From Desulfonatronovibrio magnus (lineage in GTDB: Bacteria > Desulfobacterota > Desulfovibrionia > Desulfovibrionales > Desulfonatronovibrionaceae), in assembly GCF_000934755.1 (NCBI RefSeq), contig NZ_JYNP01000048.1, positions 1-48,599 of the forward strand: 48,599 nt of DNA, in the 5' to 3' direction. Below are positions 16,625 to 28,413 of this stretch, one piece after another (position 1 is the stretch's first letter; each line of letters starts with the position of its first letter). The notes beneath the pieces were generated by a model, which searched no databases, was not told the origin of the DNA, and saw nothing but the letters and a program-made list of their open reading frames with translations. A program made the position numbers and the translations under genes.

Positions 16625-17020
16625 ATGCTGAACATATTTAAGAGCACCCCCAAATCAAAAGGAGTGATGATGGCCAAAGACGAAATAAATGCGTTCATGG
16701 GTATGGGAACCTCATATCAGGGAAAGCTGGAGTTTAAGGGTACTGTACGCATTGATGGAGATTTTGAGGGCGAGATTGAATCCGACGGCACATTGATTGT
16801 GGGCAACGAAGCAACTGTCAAGGGCAATGTTAGAGTCGGTCAGATGGTTTTGAGCGGAAAGTTTGATGGGATACTCAAGGCCCAGGTAAAGGTCGTGCTG
16901 TATAAGCAGGCAAACTTTCTGGGTAAAATAACAACACCTGCCCTGATGATCGAAGAGGGTGCGGTGGTCCGTGGTGAAATCAATATGGAAGAAGATTCAG
17001 TTGAACCCCAGCAGGAATAA
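16625..17020 (+). CDS. Bactofilin family cytoskeletal protein
   Basis: About 131 residues. Bactofilins are beta-helical, nucleotide-free filament proteins that localise cell-wall enzymes. The repeat pattern of the DUF583/PF04519 fold is clear: GKLEFKGTVRIDGDFEGEI, SDGTLIVGNEATVKGNV and MIEEGAVVRGEINM. The short N-terminus MLNIFKSTPKSKG, if used, resembles the membrane-binding N-tail of bactofilins. An alternative start at 16670 (MAKDEINAFMG) has a clear AAGGAG site and would remove it. It is last in the mre operon, so a role in cell shape is inferred. Confidence 0.9.
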   Translation: MLNIFKSTPKSKGVMMAKDEINAFMGMGTSYQGKLEFKGTVRIDGDFEGEIESDGTLIVGNEATVKGNVRVGQMVLSGKFDGILKAQVKVVLYKQANFLGKITTPALMIEEGAVVRGEINMEEDSVEPQQE

Positions 17021-17171
17021 AATTGCCAACTCTGTCTGCAGAAGAAAAACCGGATGGATTTTCTTGCCTGCTGGGTGGTGGAAAATCCATAATCGGCAGG
17101 ATTTTCTGTGAAAATTCTAACAATATTTTGAGGTATTAAAACTATATTTTCGGAATTTTCACAAAAATGTT

Positions 17172-17200
17172 TTGACACAAGCTTCTAAATCGGCTAAACG
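17172..17200 (+). promoter_or_regulatory. Probable promoter of the ATP synthase operon
   Basis: TTGACA (17172-17177), a spacer of exactly 17 bases, then TAAACG (17195-17200) as a weak -10. It lies in the 244-base gap between the bactofilin gene and the first ATP synthase gene, about 65 bases before the start codon. Confidence 0.45.
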
Positions 17201-17264
17201 CTCTGTGTCTTTCACCATAAAAAAGCAACTTTGAACTTAATTTCACATTCTCTTGGGAGGCGCT

Positions 17265-17687
17265 ATGATTGAACTTAATGTCACGTTTTTCATTCAACTT
17301 GTTAATTTTCTTATGGTTCTTCTATTGTTGAACGTAATTCTCTACAAACCCATACGCGGCATGCTCAGGAAAAGGGCTGAGATTATGTCTAACAGGGTGA
17401 ACGAGATAGAGTCATTTTCATCCTCAGCAGTAGATAAGATGAAAGCCTATGAAGCAGAGCTTGAAAAAGCAAGACTAAGGGCTCAGGAGATCAGAAGCTC
17501 CTTTAAGGAAGAAGGTTATTCCAAGGAAAAGGAGCTGGTTGAAACTGCGTCAGGCGAAGCTGGCGTGATGATCAGGGAGGCAAGGCAGAAAGTTTCTTCA
17601 GAAAAAGAATCTGCCCTAACCAAACTCAAGAAAGATGTGGAAAAATTCGCAACTACTGCAACTGATAGAATTCTTAGCAAGGCATAA
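17265..17687 (+). CDS. ATP synthase F0 subunit b'
   Basis: About 140 residues: one N-terminal membrane helix (FFIQLVNFLMVLLLLNVILY) and a long charged coiled coil, the layout of a b-type stator subunit. It differs from the next gene, so the pair is b' and b, as in cyanobacteria and Desulfovibrio-type operons. The start at 17265 (MIELNVTFF) has GGGAGG six bases upstream; a TTG 12 bases earlier is in the ribosome site. It is first in a seven-gene F1/stator operon. Confidence 0.92.
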   Translation: MIELNVTFFIQLVNFLMVLLLLNVILYKPIRGMLRKRAEIMSNRVNEIESFSSSAVDKMKAYEAELEKARLRAQEIRSSFKEEGYSKEKELVETASGEAGVMIREARQKVSSEKESALTKLKKDVEKFATTATDRILSKA

Positions 17688-17714
17688 TCATACATTTCTA
17701 TTAAGGAGGGCTGT

Positions 17715-18284
17715 GTGTTGAAAGGAAATAAAAACGTACCGATTATTTTGGCGCTCCTGTTGGTTGCTGCTGGAATTTTCAACGTTGTGGACCCTATGAA
17801 TTTTCATCCGGATCTGAAAAATCAGATCTGGAGGGTCATCAACTTTGTCATTTTTCTGGCTGTAATCTACTACGCCGGGGGTAAAAAACTGTTTACCTTT
17901 TTCCCGGGTCGAAGCAAGGAAATTGAGTCCGAACTCAATGATCTTGCAGCGCGCAGGGAAAATGCCGAGCAGAAATTGGCAGATGTGGAAAAGAGCATTG
18001 CCAATCTCGAGGAAGAGAGAGCCAAGCTGATTGAACAGGCCAAAGCTCAGGGTGAAGCCCTGAAGTCAGAGATCATTGCCAAGGCAGAAACTGCCGCGGA
18101 ACTGATCAAGCAGCAGGCCAGGGTCAGTGCAGAACAGGAAGCAAAGTTGGCACTTGAGGAAATCAAGGCCGAGCTTGCGGAGCAGGTAACAGAGGCTGCC
18201 GAAGCCATGATCAGGAAAAAACTCAAGGCCGAGGACCATAAAGCTTTAATTAACGACAGTCTAACAAGGGTGGTGCTAAATTGA
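17715..18284 (+). CDS. atpF: ATP synthase F0 subunit b
   Basis: 189 residues. A hydrophobic N-terminal stretch (IILALLLVAAGIF) and a second (VINFVIFLAVIYYAGG, about 37-52) precede a long Glu/Lys/Ala-rich coiled coil that contacts delta. The start is GTG at 17715 with AAGGAGGG upstream. The extra N-terminal hydrophobic stretch may be a signal peptide, as seen in some delta-proteobacterial b subunits; this is inference. The stop overlaps atpH by four bases. Confidence 0.93.
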   Translation: MLKGNKNVPIILALLLVAAGIFNVVDPMNFHPDLKNQIWRVINFVIFLAVIYYAGGKKLFTFFPGRSKEIESELNDLAARRENAEQKLADVEKSIANLEEERAKLIEQAKAQGEALKSEIIAKAETAAELIKQQARVSAEQEAKLALEEIKAELAEQVTEAAEAMIRKKLKAEDHKALINDSLTRVVLN

Positions 18285-18832
18285 TAGGTAATATAGTCGC
18301 ACGCAGGTACGCCCGGGCCCTTTTTGCCCTTGGACAGAAACAGGGCGATAAAGAGCTTAAGGCTTATGGTGAGGATATGACAAAGATTGTCAGTGCTTTA
18401 GAGGGAGCCCCTGAGCTGCTTAGGATTTTTAAAAATCCCATTTTTAATGCAGATGAAAAGAAAGGGATTCTAAAGCAGCTCCTGGCCAAACTCAAGCCAG
18501 GCCAGGTAGTCGGCAACTTCTGCTATCTTCTTGCTGACAAGGGAAGACTTGATTGTCTGCCCGAGATTCAAGTTTACTATTCAAAACTGTTAGATGAGTC
18601 TCAGGGTATTGTCAGGGGTGAAATCGTAACAGCCATTAAGCTGGCTGATAATATGAAACAGGAAATAGTTGGTAAGCTGGAAAAACAATCCGGACGGAAG
18701 GTTGTTCTCGATTACGAAGTAGAACCGGAAATTCTGGGTGGAATCAAGCTTAAAGTTGGAGATAAGGTTTTGGATGCCAGTATCAGGGCGCAACTGCAAA
18801 TTCTCAAAGAAAACATAAAGAGGGGTGAGTAG
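18281..18832 (+). CDS. atpH: ATP synthase F1 subunit delta
   Basis: 183 residues, the usual length. It joins F1 to the peripheral stalk. The N-terminal helical domain ([13 protein letters not shown], then [10 protein letters not shown]-like [16 protein letters not shown]) and the C-terminal [22 protein letters not shown] are family signatures. The start is TTG, overlapping the atpF stop by four bases, which implies translational coupling. Confidence 0.95.
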   Translation: MIGNIVARRYARALFALGQKQGDKELKAYGEDMTKIVSALEGAPELLRIFKNPIFNADEKKGILKQLLAKLKPGQVVGNFCYLLADKGRLDCLPEIQVYYSKLLDESQGIVRGEIVTAIKLADNMKQEIVGKLEKQSGRKVVLDYEVEPEILGGIKLKVGDKVLDASIRAQLQILKENIKRGE

Positions 18833-18836
18833 GGCT

Positions 18837-20345
18837 ATGCAAATAAAAGCAGAAGAAATCAGCCAGATCATTGAGGGCCAGATCAAAAACTACGAAAAAC
18901 GTGTGGAAATGAGTGAAACCGGAGTTGTTCTTTCGGTTGGTGATGGTATCGCCCGCGTTTACGGTGTTGAGAACGTTATGGCTATGGAACTTCTGGAATT
19001 TCCAGGAGGCGTTATGGGCATGGTACTGAACCTGGAAGAAGACAGTGTGGGTTGCGCATTGCTTGGTGAAGATACCGAAATCAAGGAAGGTGACTTAGTC
19101 AAAAGAACAGGCAAAATTGTACAGGTGCCTGTTGGTGATGCTGTGCGCGGCAGAGTTATCGATCCCTTAGGCAGACCATTGGATGGTCAGGGTCCGATTC
19201 AAAGCTCTGATACAAGGCTTGTTGAAATCAAGGCCCCGGGTATTGTCGAAAGAAAGTCAGTTCATGAACCCATGTATACAGGACTGAAGGCAGTTGATGC
19301 CATGACCCCCATCGGTCGCGGACAGCGCGAGCTTATCATTGGAGACCGTCAGGTTGGAAAGACGGCTGTTTGTGTAGATGCGATTCTGGCACAGAAAGAA
19401 AGTGATGTTCATTGCATTTACGTTGCCATCGGTCAGAAAAAATCAACTGTTGCTCAGGTTGTTGATGTTCTGAAGCAGCATGGAGCAATGGAATATACCA
19501 CTGTAGTTTCAGCTACTGCCTCTGATCCTGCATCACTGCAGTTTATTGCTGCCTACTCAGGCTGCACCATGGGTGAGTTTTACAGGGATAACGGCAAACA
19601 CGCGCTAATCATTTATGACGACCTTTCCAAGCAGGCTGTATCCTATAGACAGATGTCACTCCTTTTGAGAAGGCCTCCAGGACGTGAAGCATTTCCAGGA
19701 GACGTATTTTATCTTCACTCCCGACTTTTGGAGCGCGCGGCAAAGATGAGTGATGACCAGGGAGCAGGATCTCTGACTGCGCTGCCTATCATTGAAACTC
19801 AGGCCGGTGACGTATCCGCATATGTTCCAACAAACGTTATTTCTATTACCGACGGTCAGGTCTATCTCGAGCCCAACCTGTTTTATGCAGGTGTAAGACC
19901 TGCAATTAACGTTGGTCTTTCAGTATCCCGTGTTGGTGGTGCAGCTCAGATCAAGGCCATGAAAAAGGTTGCAGGTACTCTTCGTCTTGATTTGGCCCAG
20001 TACAGAGAACTGGCTGCATTTGCCCAGTTTGGCTCCGACCTTGACAAAAGCACACAGAGAAGGCTCACTAGGGGTGAGAGGCTTGTGGAACTTTTAAAAC
20101 AGCCCCAGTATCAGCCCATGAACGCGGCAGAGCAGGTAATTTCCCTGTATTGCGGTACAAAAGGTTATCTTGATGATATCCCTGTTGAGGCAGTTGCCAG
20201 GTTTGAAACAGAAATTCTCGAATATATAAGCAGTCAAAAGTCTGAAATTTTGAATGAGATCAAGGAAAAACAGGACATTGACGCGGATCTTGATAAAAAA
20301 ATTGCGGCTGCCATTGATGAATTCAAAAAGACTTTTAAGGCCTAA
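18837..20345 (+). CDS. atpA: ATP synthase F1 subunit alpha
   Basis: 502 residues. The non-catalytic nucleotide-binding subunit of F1. Walker A is [10 protein letters not shown], followed by the family blocks [43 protein letters not shown] (seen in part) and the signature [13 protein letters not shown]. The start at 18837 ([10 protein letters not shown]) matches the family N-terminus; a GTG 12 bases upstream overlaps the end of atpH. Confidence 0.98.
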   Translation: MQIKAEEISQIIEGQIKNYEKRVEMSETGVVLSVGDGIARVYGVENVMAMELLEFPGGVMGMVLNLEEDSVGCALLGEDTEIKEGDLVKRTGKIVQVPVGDAVRGRVIDPLGRPLDGQGPIQSSDTRLVEIKAPGIVERKSVHEPMYTGLKAVDAMTPIGRGQRELIIGDRQVGKTAVCVDAILAQKESDVHCIYVAIGQKKSTVAQVVDVLKQHGAMEYTTVVSATASDPASLQFIAAYSGCTMGEFYRDNGKHALIIYDDLSKQAVSYRQMSLLLRRPPGREAFPGDVFYLHSRLLERAAKMSDDQGAGSLTALPIIETQAGDVSAYVPTNVISITDGQVYLEPNLFYAGVRPAINVGLSVSRVGGAAQIKAMKKVAGTLRLDLAQYRELAAFAQFGSDLDKSTQRRLTRGERLVELLKQPQYQPMNAAEQVISLYCGTKGYLDDIPVEAVARFETEILEYISSQKSEILNEIKEKQDIDADLDKKIAAAIDEFKKTFKA

Positions 20346-20357
20346 CGGGAGATTTAA

Positions 20358-21239
20358 ATGGCATCATTAAGGGACATACAAAGAAAAATCGGCGGGGTCA
20401 AAAAGACCAAGCAGATAACCAAGGCCATGAATATGGTGGCCTCGGCCAAACTGCGAAACGCCCAGCAACGCATAGAGCGCTTTCGTCCCTACGCGGATAA
20501 ATATTCAGATGTATTGACAGACCTTGCATCACGTGTTGATTCCACAGCTCATCCTCTGCTGGAAAAAAGAGATGAGATCAAAACTGTTGGAATTCTCCTT
20601 ATAACATCAGACAAAGGCCTTTGCGGTAGTTTTAACGTAAATCTTTGTCAGGCTGCATTCAGGCTGGCCAATGAAAAGAAAGGGGATGGCAAGGAAGTCA
20701 AGTTTATCTGTGTGGGTAAAAAAGGACGCGACTTCATGCGCAAGAGGGGCTTTGAAATACTGGAAAGCTATGCTGACGTTATGAATGTGTTTGATTTCCA
20801 GCTGGCAAGTGACACTGGCAGTGTCATCATAAACAAGTATCTGGAAGCTGAGCTTGACGAAGTTCACGTAGTATTTGGACGGTTTGATTCCATTGTGAAG
20901 CAGACTCCTCAACTCAATCAGGTACTGCCAGTTGAGCAGGTTGAGGAAGATGAATCATCTGATGCAGGTGCCTCAAGCCAGTACATTTTCGAGCCGTCTG
21001 TGGAAGGATTGTTAGCTGAGCTTCTACCGCGTTATGTAAAAGTTCAGATTTACAGAGGAATGCTTGATACTTCTGCAAGTGAACACGCAGCCAGAATGAC
21101 TGCAATGGATAATGCCACCAAGAACTGCGATGATCTAGTGGGCCAATTGACTTTGGCATATAACAAGGCCAGGCAGGCAACAATCACAACCGAACTTATG
21201 GATATAGTAGGCGGTGCTGAAGCACTGAAACAAGGATAA
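20358..21239 (+). CDS. atpG: ATP synthase F1 subunit gamma
   Basis: 293 residues. The central rotor shaft. The N-terminal helix RDIQRKIGGVKKTKQITKAM and the C-terminal signature ITTELMDIVGGAEAL are diagnostic, with SDKGLCGSFN in between. It starts 12 bases after atpA, and a Gly-rich ribosome site (ACGGGAGA) is present. Confidence 0.98.
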   Translation: MASLRDIQRKIGGVKKTKQITKAMNMVASAKLRNAQQRIERFRPYADKYSDVLTDLASRVDSTAHPLLEKRDEIKTVGILLITSDKGLCGSFNVNLCQAAFRLANEKKGDGKEVKFICVGKKGRDFMRKRGFEILESYADVMNVFDFQLASDTGSVIINKYLEAELDEVHVVFGRFDSIVKQTPQLNQVLPVEQVEEDESSDAGASSQYIFEPSVEGLLAELLPRYVKVQIYRGMLDTSASEHAARMTAMDNATKNCDDLVGQLTLAYNKARQATITTELMDIVGGAEALKQG

Positions 21240-21252
21240 TAGGGGGCGATAA

Positions 21253-22665
<1,413 letters not shown>

Positions 22666-22688
22666 TACTTAAGCTATAAGGTGAAATT

Positions 22689-23117
22689 ATGGCTAACTTG
22701 ATAAAATTGGAAATTGTCACGCCTGACAGAAACCTGTTGAGTGAAGAAGTTGAATATGTTGGTGCACCAGGAGTTCAGGGTGAATTCGGTGTTATGCCCA
22801 ATCATATTCCATTCCTTTCAGCACTCAGCATTGGCAGCCTGTTTTATAAAAAAGACGGAAAGAAATTTTATGTATTTGTTTCCGGAGGCTTTGCTGAGGT
22901 CAATCCCACCAAGGTAACTGTCATGGCCGAAGTCGCGGAAAAGGCCGACGAGATAAGTGTCGAGCGAGCTCGAAAAGCCAGAGAAAAAGCTGAACAGCGC
23001 ATGGTAAAGCAAAAAGAAGAAATTGACCATGCTCGGGCTAGAGCTGCCATGGCGAGAGCCATGCACAGAGTAAAGTGCAGGGAAAGCGCAGTGAGCGCAG
23101 GCACCTGCTCAGTGTAA
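22689..23117 (+). CDS. atpC: ATP synthase F1 subunit epsilon
   Basis: 142 residues. It holds an N-terminal beta-sandwich ([36 protein letters not shown]) and a C-terminal helical hairpin (about 90-130) that can inhibit ATP hydrolysis. The C-terminal tail ([17 protein letters not shown]) extends past the usual helix end and carries two Cys. It is last in the operon; a terminator follows 22 bases later. Confidence 0.95.
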   Translation: MANLIKLEIVTPDRNLLSEEVEYVGAPGVQGEFGVMPNHIPFLSALSIGSLFYKKDGKKFYVFVSGGFAEVNPTKVTVMAEVAEKADEISVERARKAREKAEQRMVKQKEEIDHARARAAMARAMHRVKCRESAVSAGTCSV

Positions 23118-23138
23118 GACCTAACTCTATACAAAAAT

Positions 23139-23166
23139 AAAGCCTCGCATTTGCGGGGCTTTTTTT
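23139..23166 (+). terminator. Terminator of the ATP synthase operon
   Basis: AAGCCTCGC-ATTT-GCGGGGCTT followed by seven T, just after atpC. A strong intrinsic terminator. Confidence 0.92.
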
Positions 23167-23235
23167 GTGGATAACCCAACACATCTGCTGATGATATCTC
23201 AGCACCAATACTTAACCCCCAAGATAGTTTTAACA

Positions 23236-24630
23236 ATGTCTAATCAATTGTTTAGTAATACAATAGCAGTAGTTCTTGCAGCTGGAAAGGGCACGAGGAT
23301 GAAATCAGATAAACCAAAGGTTCTGCACGAGCTGCTCAACACGCCCATGCTTGGTTTATCCTTAAATACATTTCAATCCATGGGATTACTGGATATCAAA
23401 ATTATTGCCGGACATGGATACGATGTTCTTGCCGAAAGGTACCCTGAATATGAGCGGCAGATGATATTGCAGGAAAAACAACTTGGTACTGGTCATGCCC
23501 TGCAGGTGGCATGGCCTTATCTGAAATCGTCCCCAGCCAAATGGGTTATTGTTGCCAATGGTGACACCCCTTTGATTACCAGTGATCAAATCACCCAACT
23601 ATTGGAAGGTGTCAACAGACATAATGCCCAGGTTGGACTCCTGAGTTTGACTGTGAAAGATCCAGGAGGTTATGGGCGGGTTGTCAAAGATGAACAGGGA
23701 GAACTGCAAGCTGTTGTAGAGGCCAGAGATTGGGATTCCAATAAATACGGTGCTTATAGCGGCGAGGTAAATTCAGGCATTTATGCATTCAGCAAGTCAG
23801 CCTTAGAAGAATTGCTTTTTCTCCTTGACAATAAAAACGAGCAGCATGAATTTTATATTACCCAACTAATTTCTCTTGCAAAGAGCAGGGATTTAAAGCT
23901 ATTTTCAAGTTGCGCTGGTGCAAGTCCTGAGTTGCTGGGCATCAATAGTCCTGCTGAGCTTGTTGAGCAGGAAGAATATTTACGACTAAAAATAGTCAAA
24001 AGACTTTTAAATTCAGGGGTCATAATCAGATCATCAGGGCAGGTTCGCATTGGGGCAGAAGTATCAATAGAGCCTGGATCTGAAATTACAGGACCGTGCG
24101 AAATTTACGGCTCTTCCATAATCTCTGCGGGCACCCGGATTGACTCACATACTTACATTCAGGACAGTGTTCTGGAGAGTTGTCATATATTGCCTTTTTG
24201 TCATATCCAGGGATCTAAAGTTGGATTCGGAGCAACAGTTGGGCCCTATGCCCGTTTACGCCCGGGAACAGAGCTTAAAAAAAGAGCCAGGGCTGGTAAT
24301 TTTGTAGAGCTAAAAAATTCAATTCTGGGAGAGTCCAGTAAGGCAAATCATCTTTCATACATTGGGGATGCCAGTGTCGGATGTAATGTAAATATTGGTG
24401 CCGGTACCATCACTTGCAATTATGACGGTATCAAAAAGCATAAAACACAGATTAGTGATGATGTTTTTATTGGCAGCAATACCGCTCTTGTAGCTCCGGT
24501 GAACATCGGCTCCAACAGTATGGTCGGCGCAGGATCTACAATAACTGCTGATATTCCTGCCCAATGCCTGTCAGTTGCCAGGGCAAGACAGAAAAATTTA
24601 CCTGGCAAAAATCCCTTGAAAAAAAGATAA
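23236..24630 (+). CDS. glmU: Bifunctional UDP-GlcNAc pyrophosphorylase / glucosamine-1-phosphate N-acetyltransferase
   Basis: 464 residues. It acetylates GlcN-1-P and couples it to UTP, making UDP-GlcNAc for peptidoglycan and LPS. The N-terminal uridylyltransferase has VVLAAGKGTRMKSDKPKVLH. The C-terminal left-handed beta-helix has hexapeptide repeats (YARLRPGTEL, NFVELKN, LSYIGDA, VNIGAGTITCNYDG). The start at 23236 (MSNQLFSNTIAVVLAAG) is chosen by family alignment; no strong ribosome site is seen, and earlier in-frame ATGs fall in or near the terminator. Confidence 0.97.
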   Translation: MSNQLFSNTIAVVLAAGKGTRMKSDKPKVLHELLNTPMLGLSLNTFQSMGLLDIKIIAGHGYDVLAERYPEYERQMILQEKQLGTGHALQVAWPYLKSSPAKWVIVANGDTPLITSDQITQLLEGVNRHNAQVGLLSLTVKDPGGYGRVVKDEQGELQAVVEARDWDSNKYGAYSGEVNSGIYAFSKSALEELLFLLDNKNEQHEFYITQLISLAKSRDLKLFSSCAGASPELLGINSPAELVEQEEYLRLKIVKRLLNSGVIIRSSGQVRIGAEVSIEPGSEITGPCEIYGSSIISAGTRIDSHTYIQDSVLESCHILPFCHIQGSKVGFGATVGPYARLRPGTELKKRARAGNFVELKNSILGESSKANHLSYIGDASVGCNVNIGAGTITCNYDGIKKHKTQISDDVFIGSNTALVAPVNIGSNSMVGAGSTITADIPAQCLSVARARQKNLPGKNPLKKR

Positions 24631-24650
24631 AATCAATTTAATAAAAATTT

Positions 24651-24830
24651 ATGGAAGCTATAGAACAGCTGGCAAACAAAATCGATGAGCTCCTGCAGGA
24701 CAAGCAGTCACTTAAGCAGGAGAACCAGGCTTTGAAAAATGAGCTGGAAAATGAGCGTCAGAAGAATAATCTTGTTTTAAACAAGGTCAATGAAATACTG
24801 GAAAAAATTGACACTGAAAACTCATCCTGA
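24651..24830 (+). CDS. Small coiled-coil protein, probable ZapB-type cell-division factor
   Basis: 59 residues, short enough to be missed by usual length filters. It is almost entirely a heptad-patterned helix (IEQLANKIDELLQDKQSL, then ENQALKNELENERQKNN). ZapB-type proteins are short coiled coils that work with ZapA at the FtsZ ring. Its stop overlaps the zapA start (TGATG), so the two are translationally coupled. The ZapB assignment rests on size, coiled coil and context; sequence alone cannot separate it from other short coiled coils. Confidence 0.75.
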   Translation: MEAIEQLANKIDELLQDKQSLKQENQALKNELENERQKNNLVLNKVNEILEKIDTENSS

Positions 24831-25096
24831 TGCCTGGATATGATATACACGTTTTAGGCTTGGACCTGACATTCAAGACTGATGCAAGTCAAGATCGGGT
24901 CGAGCAGGCAAGTAAATTGCTCGAAGAGCGTTTCGCAGAACTTGAGAAAAGGGGCAGCAAACTCAGCAAGGAACGGTTGCTGATTTTTCTGCTTTTGAGT
25001 CTGGCAGATGATTATCTACAATCTGAAATAAAGCTTGCAAGCTCTCACAAAAAAATCAGCGAGCTTTTACGGAAAATAGATTCTAGTAATAAATAA
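24830..25096 (+). CDS. zapA: Cell division protein ZapA
   Basis: 88 residues. ZapA binds and bundles FtsZ filaments. The N-terminal domain has the family pattern (YDIHVLGLDLTFKTDASQDRVEQAS in pieces), and the C-terminal half is a long helix with LLIFLLLSLADDYL for the coiled-coil dimer. It begins in the stop codon of the ZapB-like gene. A probable 6S RNA lies just downstream, the same neighbour zapA has in many proteobacteria. Confidence 0.92.
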   Translation: MPGYDIHVLGLDLTFKTDASQDRVEQASKLLEERFAELEKRGSKLSKERLLIFLLLSLADDYLQSEIKLASSHKKISELLRKIDSSNK

Positions 25097-25127
25097 AGCG
25101 AATTTCCATGATTTTTATTGCAACTCT

Positions 25128-25304
25128 TTCCTGGCAGGTTTGTGATGAAGGCGATTTATTTTGAGCCAACATTTACCTCGAGGGAGCTGTTGTGCGGTTT
25201 TGGTGTGCAAACCCCGCACTGAACGGGGGAGCCTGAAAGAGCCGCTTCGGCACCCACTTATATATACGAGGTTCAAAATAAGTTCCCACACGGCCTGCCG
25301 GGGA
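25128..25304 (+). ncRNA. ssrS: Probable 6S RNA (SsrS)
   Basis: About 175 bases that fold as one long imperfect hairpin. The closing stem is CTGGCAGG with CCTGCCGG, the next stem TATTTTGAGCC with GGTTCAAAATA, then CCTCG with CGAGG. An open central region follows, with a terminal hairpin GTGCGG...CCGCAC. Length, rod shape with a central bubble, and the position right after zapA agree with 6S RNA, which binds the sigma-70 RNA polymerase holoenzyme. The sequence itself was not matched to a known 6S, so the call is mainly structural and positional. The ends are estimated. Confidence 0.55.
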
Positions 25305-25567
25305 AATATCATCAGTTAGATGCCTATTCTCAATCCTCCTGCCTGATACGACCATGGAAAGTTGACCATTAACTACTCCAACCTTTCGCGAGCTTGTCTA
25401 CTGATATAACAACTATCGGGTCCTTCCATTGCGCGAGACTGCTTGACCTGCATCACCATATTATCGATTCGCGAGGCCAGTTAGCCGTGCAAATCAATTT
25501 CTTACCAGCATGGACATATTCGGGTTGCCTGCGGTTAAGAAAATAACATATACTCAAGGAGTGGACC
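25305..25567. other. Spacer before rny
   Basis: No coding sequence or repeat recognised. It probably carries the rny promoter; CAAGGAG before the ATG at 25568 is the ribosome site. Confidence 0.45.
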
Positions 25568-27127
25568 ATGCTGAGCGCGATACTTATCACTGCTATTATA
25601 GCATTAGTGTCTGGGGCGGTTATTGCCGTAGTCGCACAAAAATATTTCGTCAACAAAGAGCTCAGGGATAACCAGGAGCTTGCAGGAAAAATTTTAGAAG
25701 AAGCCAGAAAAGAAGCATCAGCTCATAAAAAAGAGATGCTGCTCCAGGCCAAAGATGAGACATTCAAGCAAAAAAAAGAGCTTGAAGAAGAAGCAAGGGC
25801 CAGAGAAAAAGAGCTTAAAAAACAGGAACAGCGTCTACAGGAAAAGGAAGAGCGGTTAGAAAAGAAACTGGAAAAGGTGGCACAAAAAGAAAGTGATGTT
25901 GTTTCCTGGGAAAACAGGGTGGCTAAACAGGAACGAGCTATTGAAGACAGGGAACATGATCTGCAGCACCTTATTGATCTGCAGACTGCGAAACTGGAAG
26001 AGCTTGCCGGTCTGACAACCGAAGAAGCCAAGGCCAGGCTGATTGCTGACATCGAGAGCAGTACCCGTCACGAAGCTGCAAAAATGATACGTCAAATTGA
26101 AATGGAAGCGCAAGAGACAGCTGCCAAAAAAGCCAAAGAAATTCTTGCCTTGTCCATTCAACGCTACGCTGGAGACTATGTCTCAGAACATACAGTCTCA
26201 ACTGTGGAGCTTCCCAGTGAAGATATGAAGGGCCGGATAATTGGACGGGAAGGCCGCAATATAAGGGCAATTGAAGCTGCTACAGGGGTAGATCTGATTA
26301 TAGATGACACACCAGAGACAGTTGTTCTTTCTGCGTACAGTCCATTGCGCAGGGAGGTGGCAAAGCAGAGTCTTGAGAGGCTGATCAGCGATGGAAGAAT
26401 TCATCCTGCGCGCATTGAAGACATAGTTGAAAAAGTCAGACAGGAGATGGATGTCAAGCTTCGAGAAATTGGAGAACAATCTACTTTTGACGTAGGAGTG
26501 CACGGTATACATCCAGAGCTTATCCGCTTGCTGGGGCATTTGCACTACAGAACCAGCTTTTCGCAGAATGTTCTGCAGCATTCCATTGAAGTCGCTTTTT
26601 TGTGCGGCATCATGGCTGCTGAACTTGGTGTGGATCAGAAAAAAGCCAAAAGGGCAGGGTTACTGCATGATCTTGGCAAGGCTGTGGATCATGAGGTAGA
26701 GGGACCCCACGCTGTTATCGGCGCAGATCTGGCCAAAAAATACAATGAATCTAAAGAAATAATTCATGCTATTGCAGCCCATCATGAAGATATCCAGCCA
26801 ACAACCATACTTGCTGTTCTGGTTCAGGCAGCAGACGGCCTTTCCGGTGCGCGGCCGGGTGCCAGGAAAGAACTGCTGGAAAACTATGTCAACCGGTTAG
26901 AAGAGCTGGAAAAAATAGCTACTGAATTTCAGGGGGTTAACAGATCCTTTGCCATTCAGGCCGGTCGTGAGGTCAGGGTGATGGTGGACTGTGACCAGGT
27001 GGATGATGACAAGACACACCTGCTGTGTAAAGATATAGCCAAGAGTATTGAAGAAAACATGACCTACCCGGGTCAGATCAAGGTAACGGTCATCAGGGAA
27101 AAAAGGGCTGTAGGCTACGCCAAATAG
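25568..27127 (+). CDS. rny: Ribonuclease Y
   Basis: 519 residues. A membrane-anchored endoribonuclease that starts mRNA decay. It has an N-terminal membrane segment ([19 protein letters not shown]), a very long charged coiled coil (about 35-190), a KH domain ([19 protein letters not shown], about 220) and an HD domain ([12 protein letters not shown], with HHED later). All catalytic parts are intact. Present together with 6S/zapA upstream and tyrS downstream. Confidence 0.97.
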   Translation: MLSAILITAIIALVSGAVIAVVAQKYFVNKELRDNQELAGKILEEARKEASAHKKEMLLQAKDETFKQKKELEEEARAREKELKKQEQRLQEKEERLEKKLEKVAQKESDVVSWENRVAKQERAIEDREHDLQHLIDLQTAKLEELAGLTTEEAKARLIADIESSTRHEAAKMIRQIEMEAQETAAKKAKEILALSIQRYAGDYVSEHTVSTVELPSEDMKGRIIGREGRNIRAIEAATGVDLIIDDTPETVVLSAYSPLRREVAKQSLERLISDGRIHPARIEDIVEKVRQEMDVKLREIGEQSTFDVGVHGIHPELIRLLGHLHYRTSFSQNVLQHSIEVAFLCGIMAAELGVDQKKAKRAGLLHDLGKAVDHEVEGPHAVIGADLAKKYNESKEIIHAIAAHHEDIQPTTILAVLVQAADGLSGARPGARKELLENYVNRLEELEKIATEFQGVNRSFAIQAGREVRVMVDCDQVDDDKTHLLCKDIAKSIEENMTYPGQIKVTVIREKRAVGYAK

Positions 27128-27179
27128 CCATGGTAAATCACTAACAATCAAAAAGCCTGGATATTATCAGGAGACATAT

Positions 27180-28385
27180 ATGGGAGTTGATCATTCTGAA
27201 GCTATGGAGCTTATCAAGCGCGGGTGCCATGAAATTATCGATGAAAAAGAGCTGGAGATGAAGCTCTCCAGGAACAAGCCTTTACGCATCAAGGCCGGCT
27301 TTGATCCAACTGCACCGGATCTTCACCTCGGACATACAGTATTAATCCAGAAACTAAAGCATTTTCAGGAGCTGGGACACACAATTATTTTTCTTATCGG
27401 CGACTTCACCGGCATGATAGGTGATCCCTCGGGCAAATCAGAGACACGCAAAAAGCTTACAAGAGATCAGGTAATTAAAAACGCTGAAACCTATAAAAGA
27501 CAGATATTCAAAATTCTTGATCCTGAAAAAACAGAACTGGCCTTTAACTCCACCTGGATGGACAAGTTCGGTGCCGCAGATTTTATTGAACTGTGCTCCA
27601 TGTATACAGTGGCCAGAATGATGGAAAGAGATGACTTTGAAAAAAGATACAAAGACAACAGGCCCATTGCCATTCATGAATTTTTGTATCCCCTTGTACA
27701 GGGCTATGATTCCGTCGAGCTGATAGCTGATGTAGAGCTTGGAGGCACGGACCAGAAGTTCAACCTGCTTATGGGACGTGTTTTGCAGCGTGAATACAAT
27801 CAGGAGCCCCAGGTTATTCTGACCATGCCCATCCTCGAAGGTACTGATGGCGTTCAGAAGATGAGCAAATCTTTAAATAACTATATTGGCATTGAAGAAC
27901 CGGCTCCTGAAATGTTCGGTAAACTTATGTCCATATCAGATGATCTCATGTGGCGTTATTATGAATTACTATCTGATCTTGACATGTCTGAAATTGAATC
28001 CATGAAACAAGGGGTTCTTAGCGGTGAAATTCATCCAAAAAAATGTAAGGAAGAGCTTGCCCAGGAGATCACGTCCCGGTTTCACGGACGCGAAGCCGGC
28101 TTGCAGGAGCGCGAGAATTTTAATAAGGTTTTTGCCAAACAGCAGTTGCCGGAGGATATGCCGGAGTTGAGCTGCAAAGTAAATGATGCCCTTACTGTGG
28201 TAGATGTTCTAAGCAGGTCAGGGCTTTGCGCATCAAGAGGTGAGGCCAGAAGACTCTGCAAGCAAAACGCGGTTGGTTTATATGAAGGGTCTCGCATTAC
28301 TGATCCTGATTTTAAATTTACGCCTGGTGATCATGTCTTAAAGGTTGGCAAAAAAAGATTTTTAAAACTTTATGTAACTGATTGA
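27180..28385 (+). CDS. tyrS: Tyrosyl-tRNA synthetase
   Basis: 401 residues. Charges tRNA-Tyr. The class I signatures are HLGHTVL (HIGH) and KMSKSLNN (KMSKS). A C-terminal S4 RNA-binding domain (about 335-400) begins at [17 protein letters not shown]. The pattern [13 protein letters not shown] matches the TyrZ-like bacterial subgroup. AGGAGA precedes the ATG. The gene is 52 bases after rny and may be cotranscribed with it. Confidence 0.97.
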   Translation: MGVDHSEAMELIKRGCHEIIDEKELEMKLSRNKPLRIKAGFDPTAPDLHLGHTVLIQKLKHFQELGHTIIFLIGDFTGMIGDPSGKSETRKKLTRDQVIKNAETYKRQIFKILDPEKTELAFNSTWMDKFGAADFIELCSMYTVARMMERDDFEKRYKDNRPIAIHEFLYPLVQGYDSVELIADVELGGTDQKFNLLMGRVLQREYNQEPQVILTMPILEGTDGVQKMSKSLNNYIGIEEPAPEMFGKLMSISDDLMWRYYELLSDLDMSEIESMKQGVLSGEIHPKKCKEELAQEITSRFHGREAGLQERENFNKVFAKQQLPEDMPELSCKVNDALTVVDVLSRSGLCASRGEARRLCKQNAVGLYEGSRITDPDFKFTPGDHVLKVGKKRFLKLYVTD

Positions 28386-28413
28386 GGGCTTCTTTTTAAC
28401 CGAGAAAATCAAT

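Noticed and set aside
25115-25355. Short minus-strand open frames between zapA and rny
   Set aside because: They overlap the folded 6S-like RNA and have no ribosome sites.
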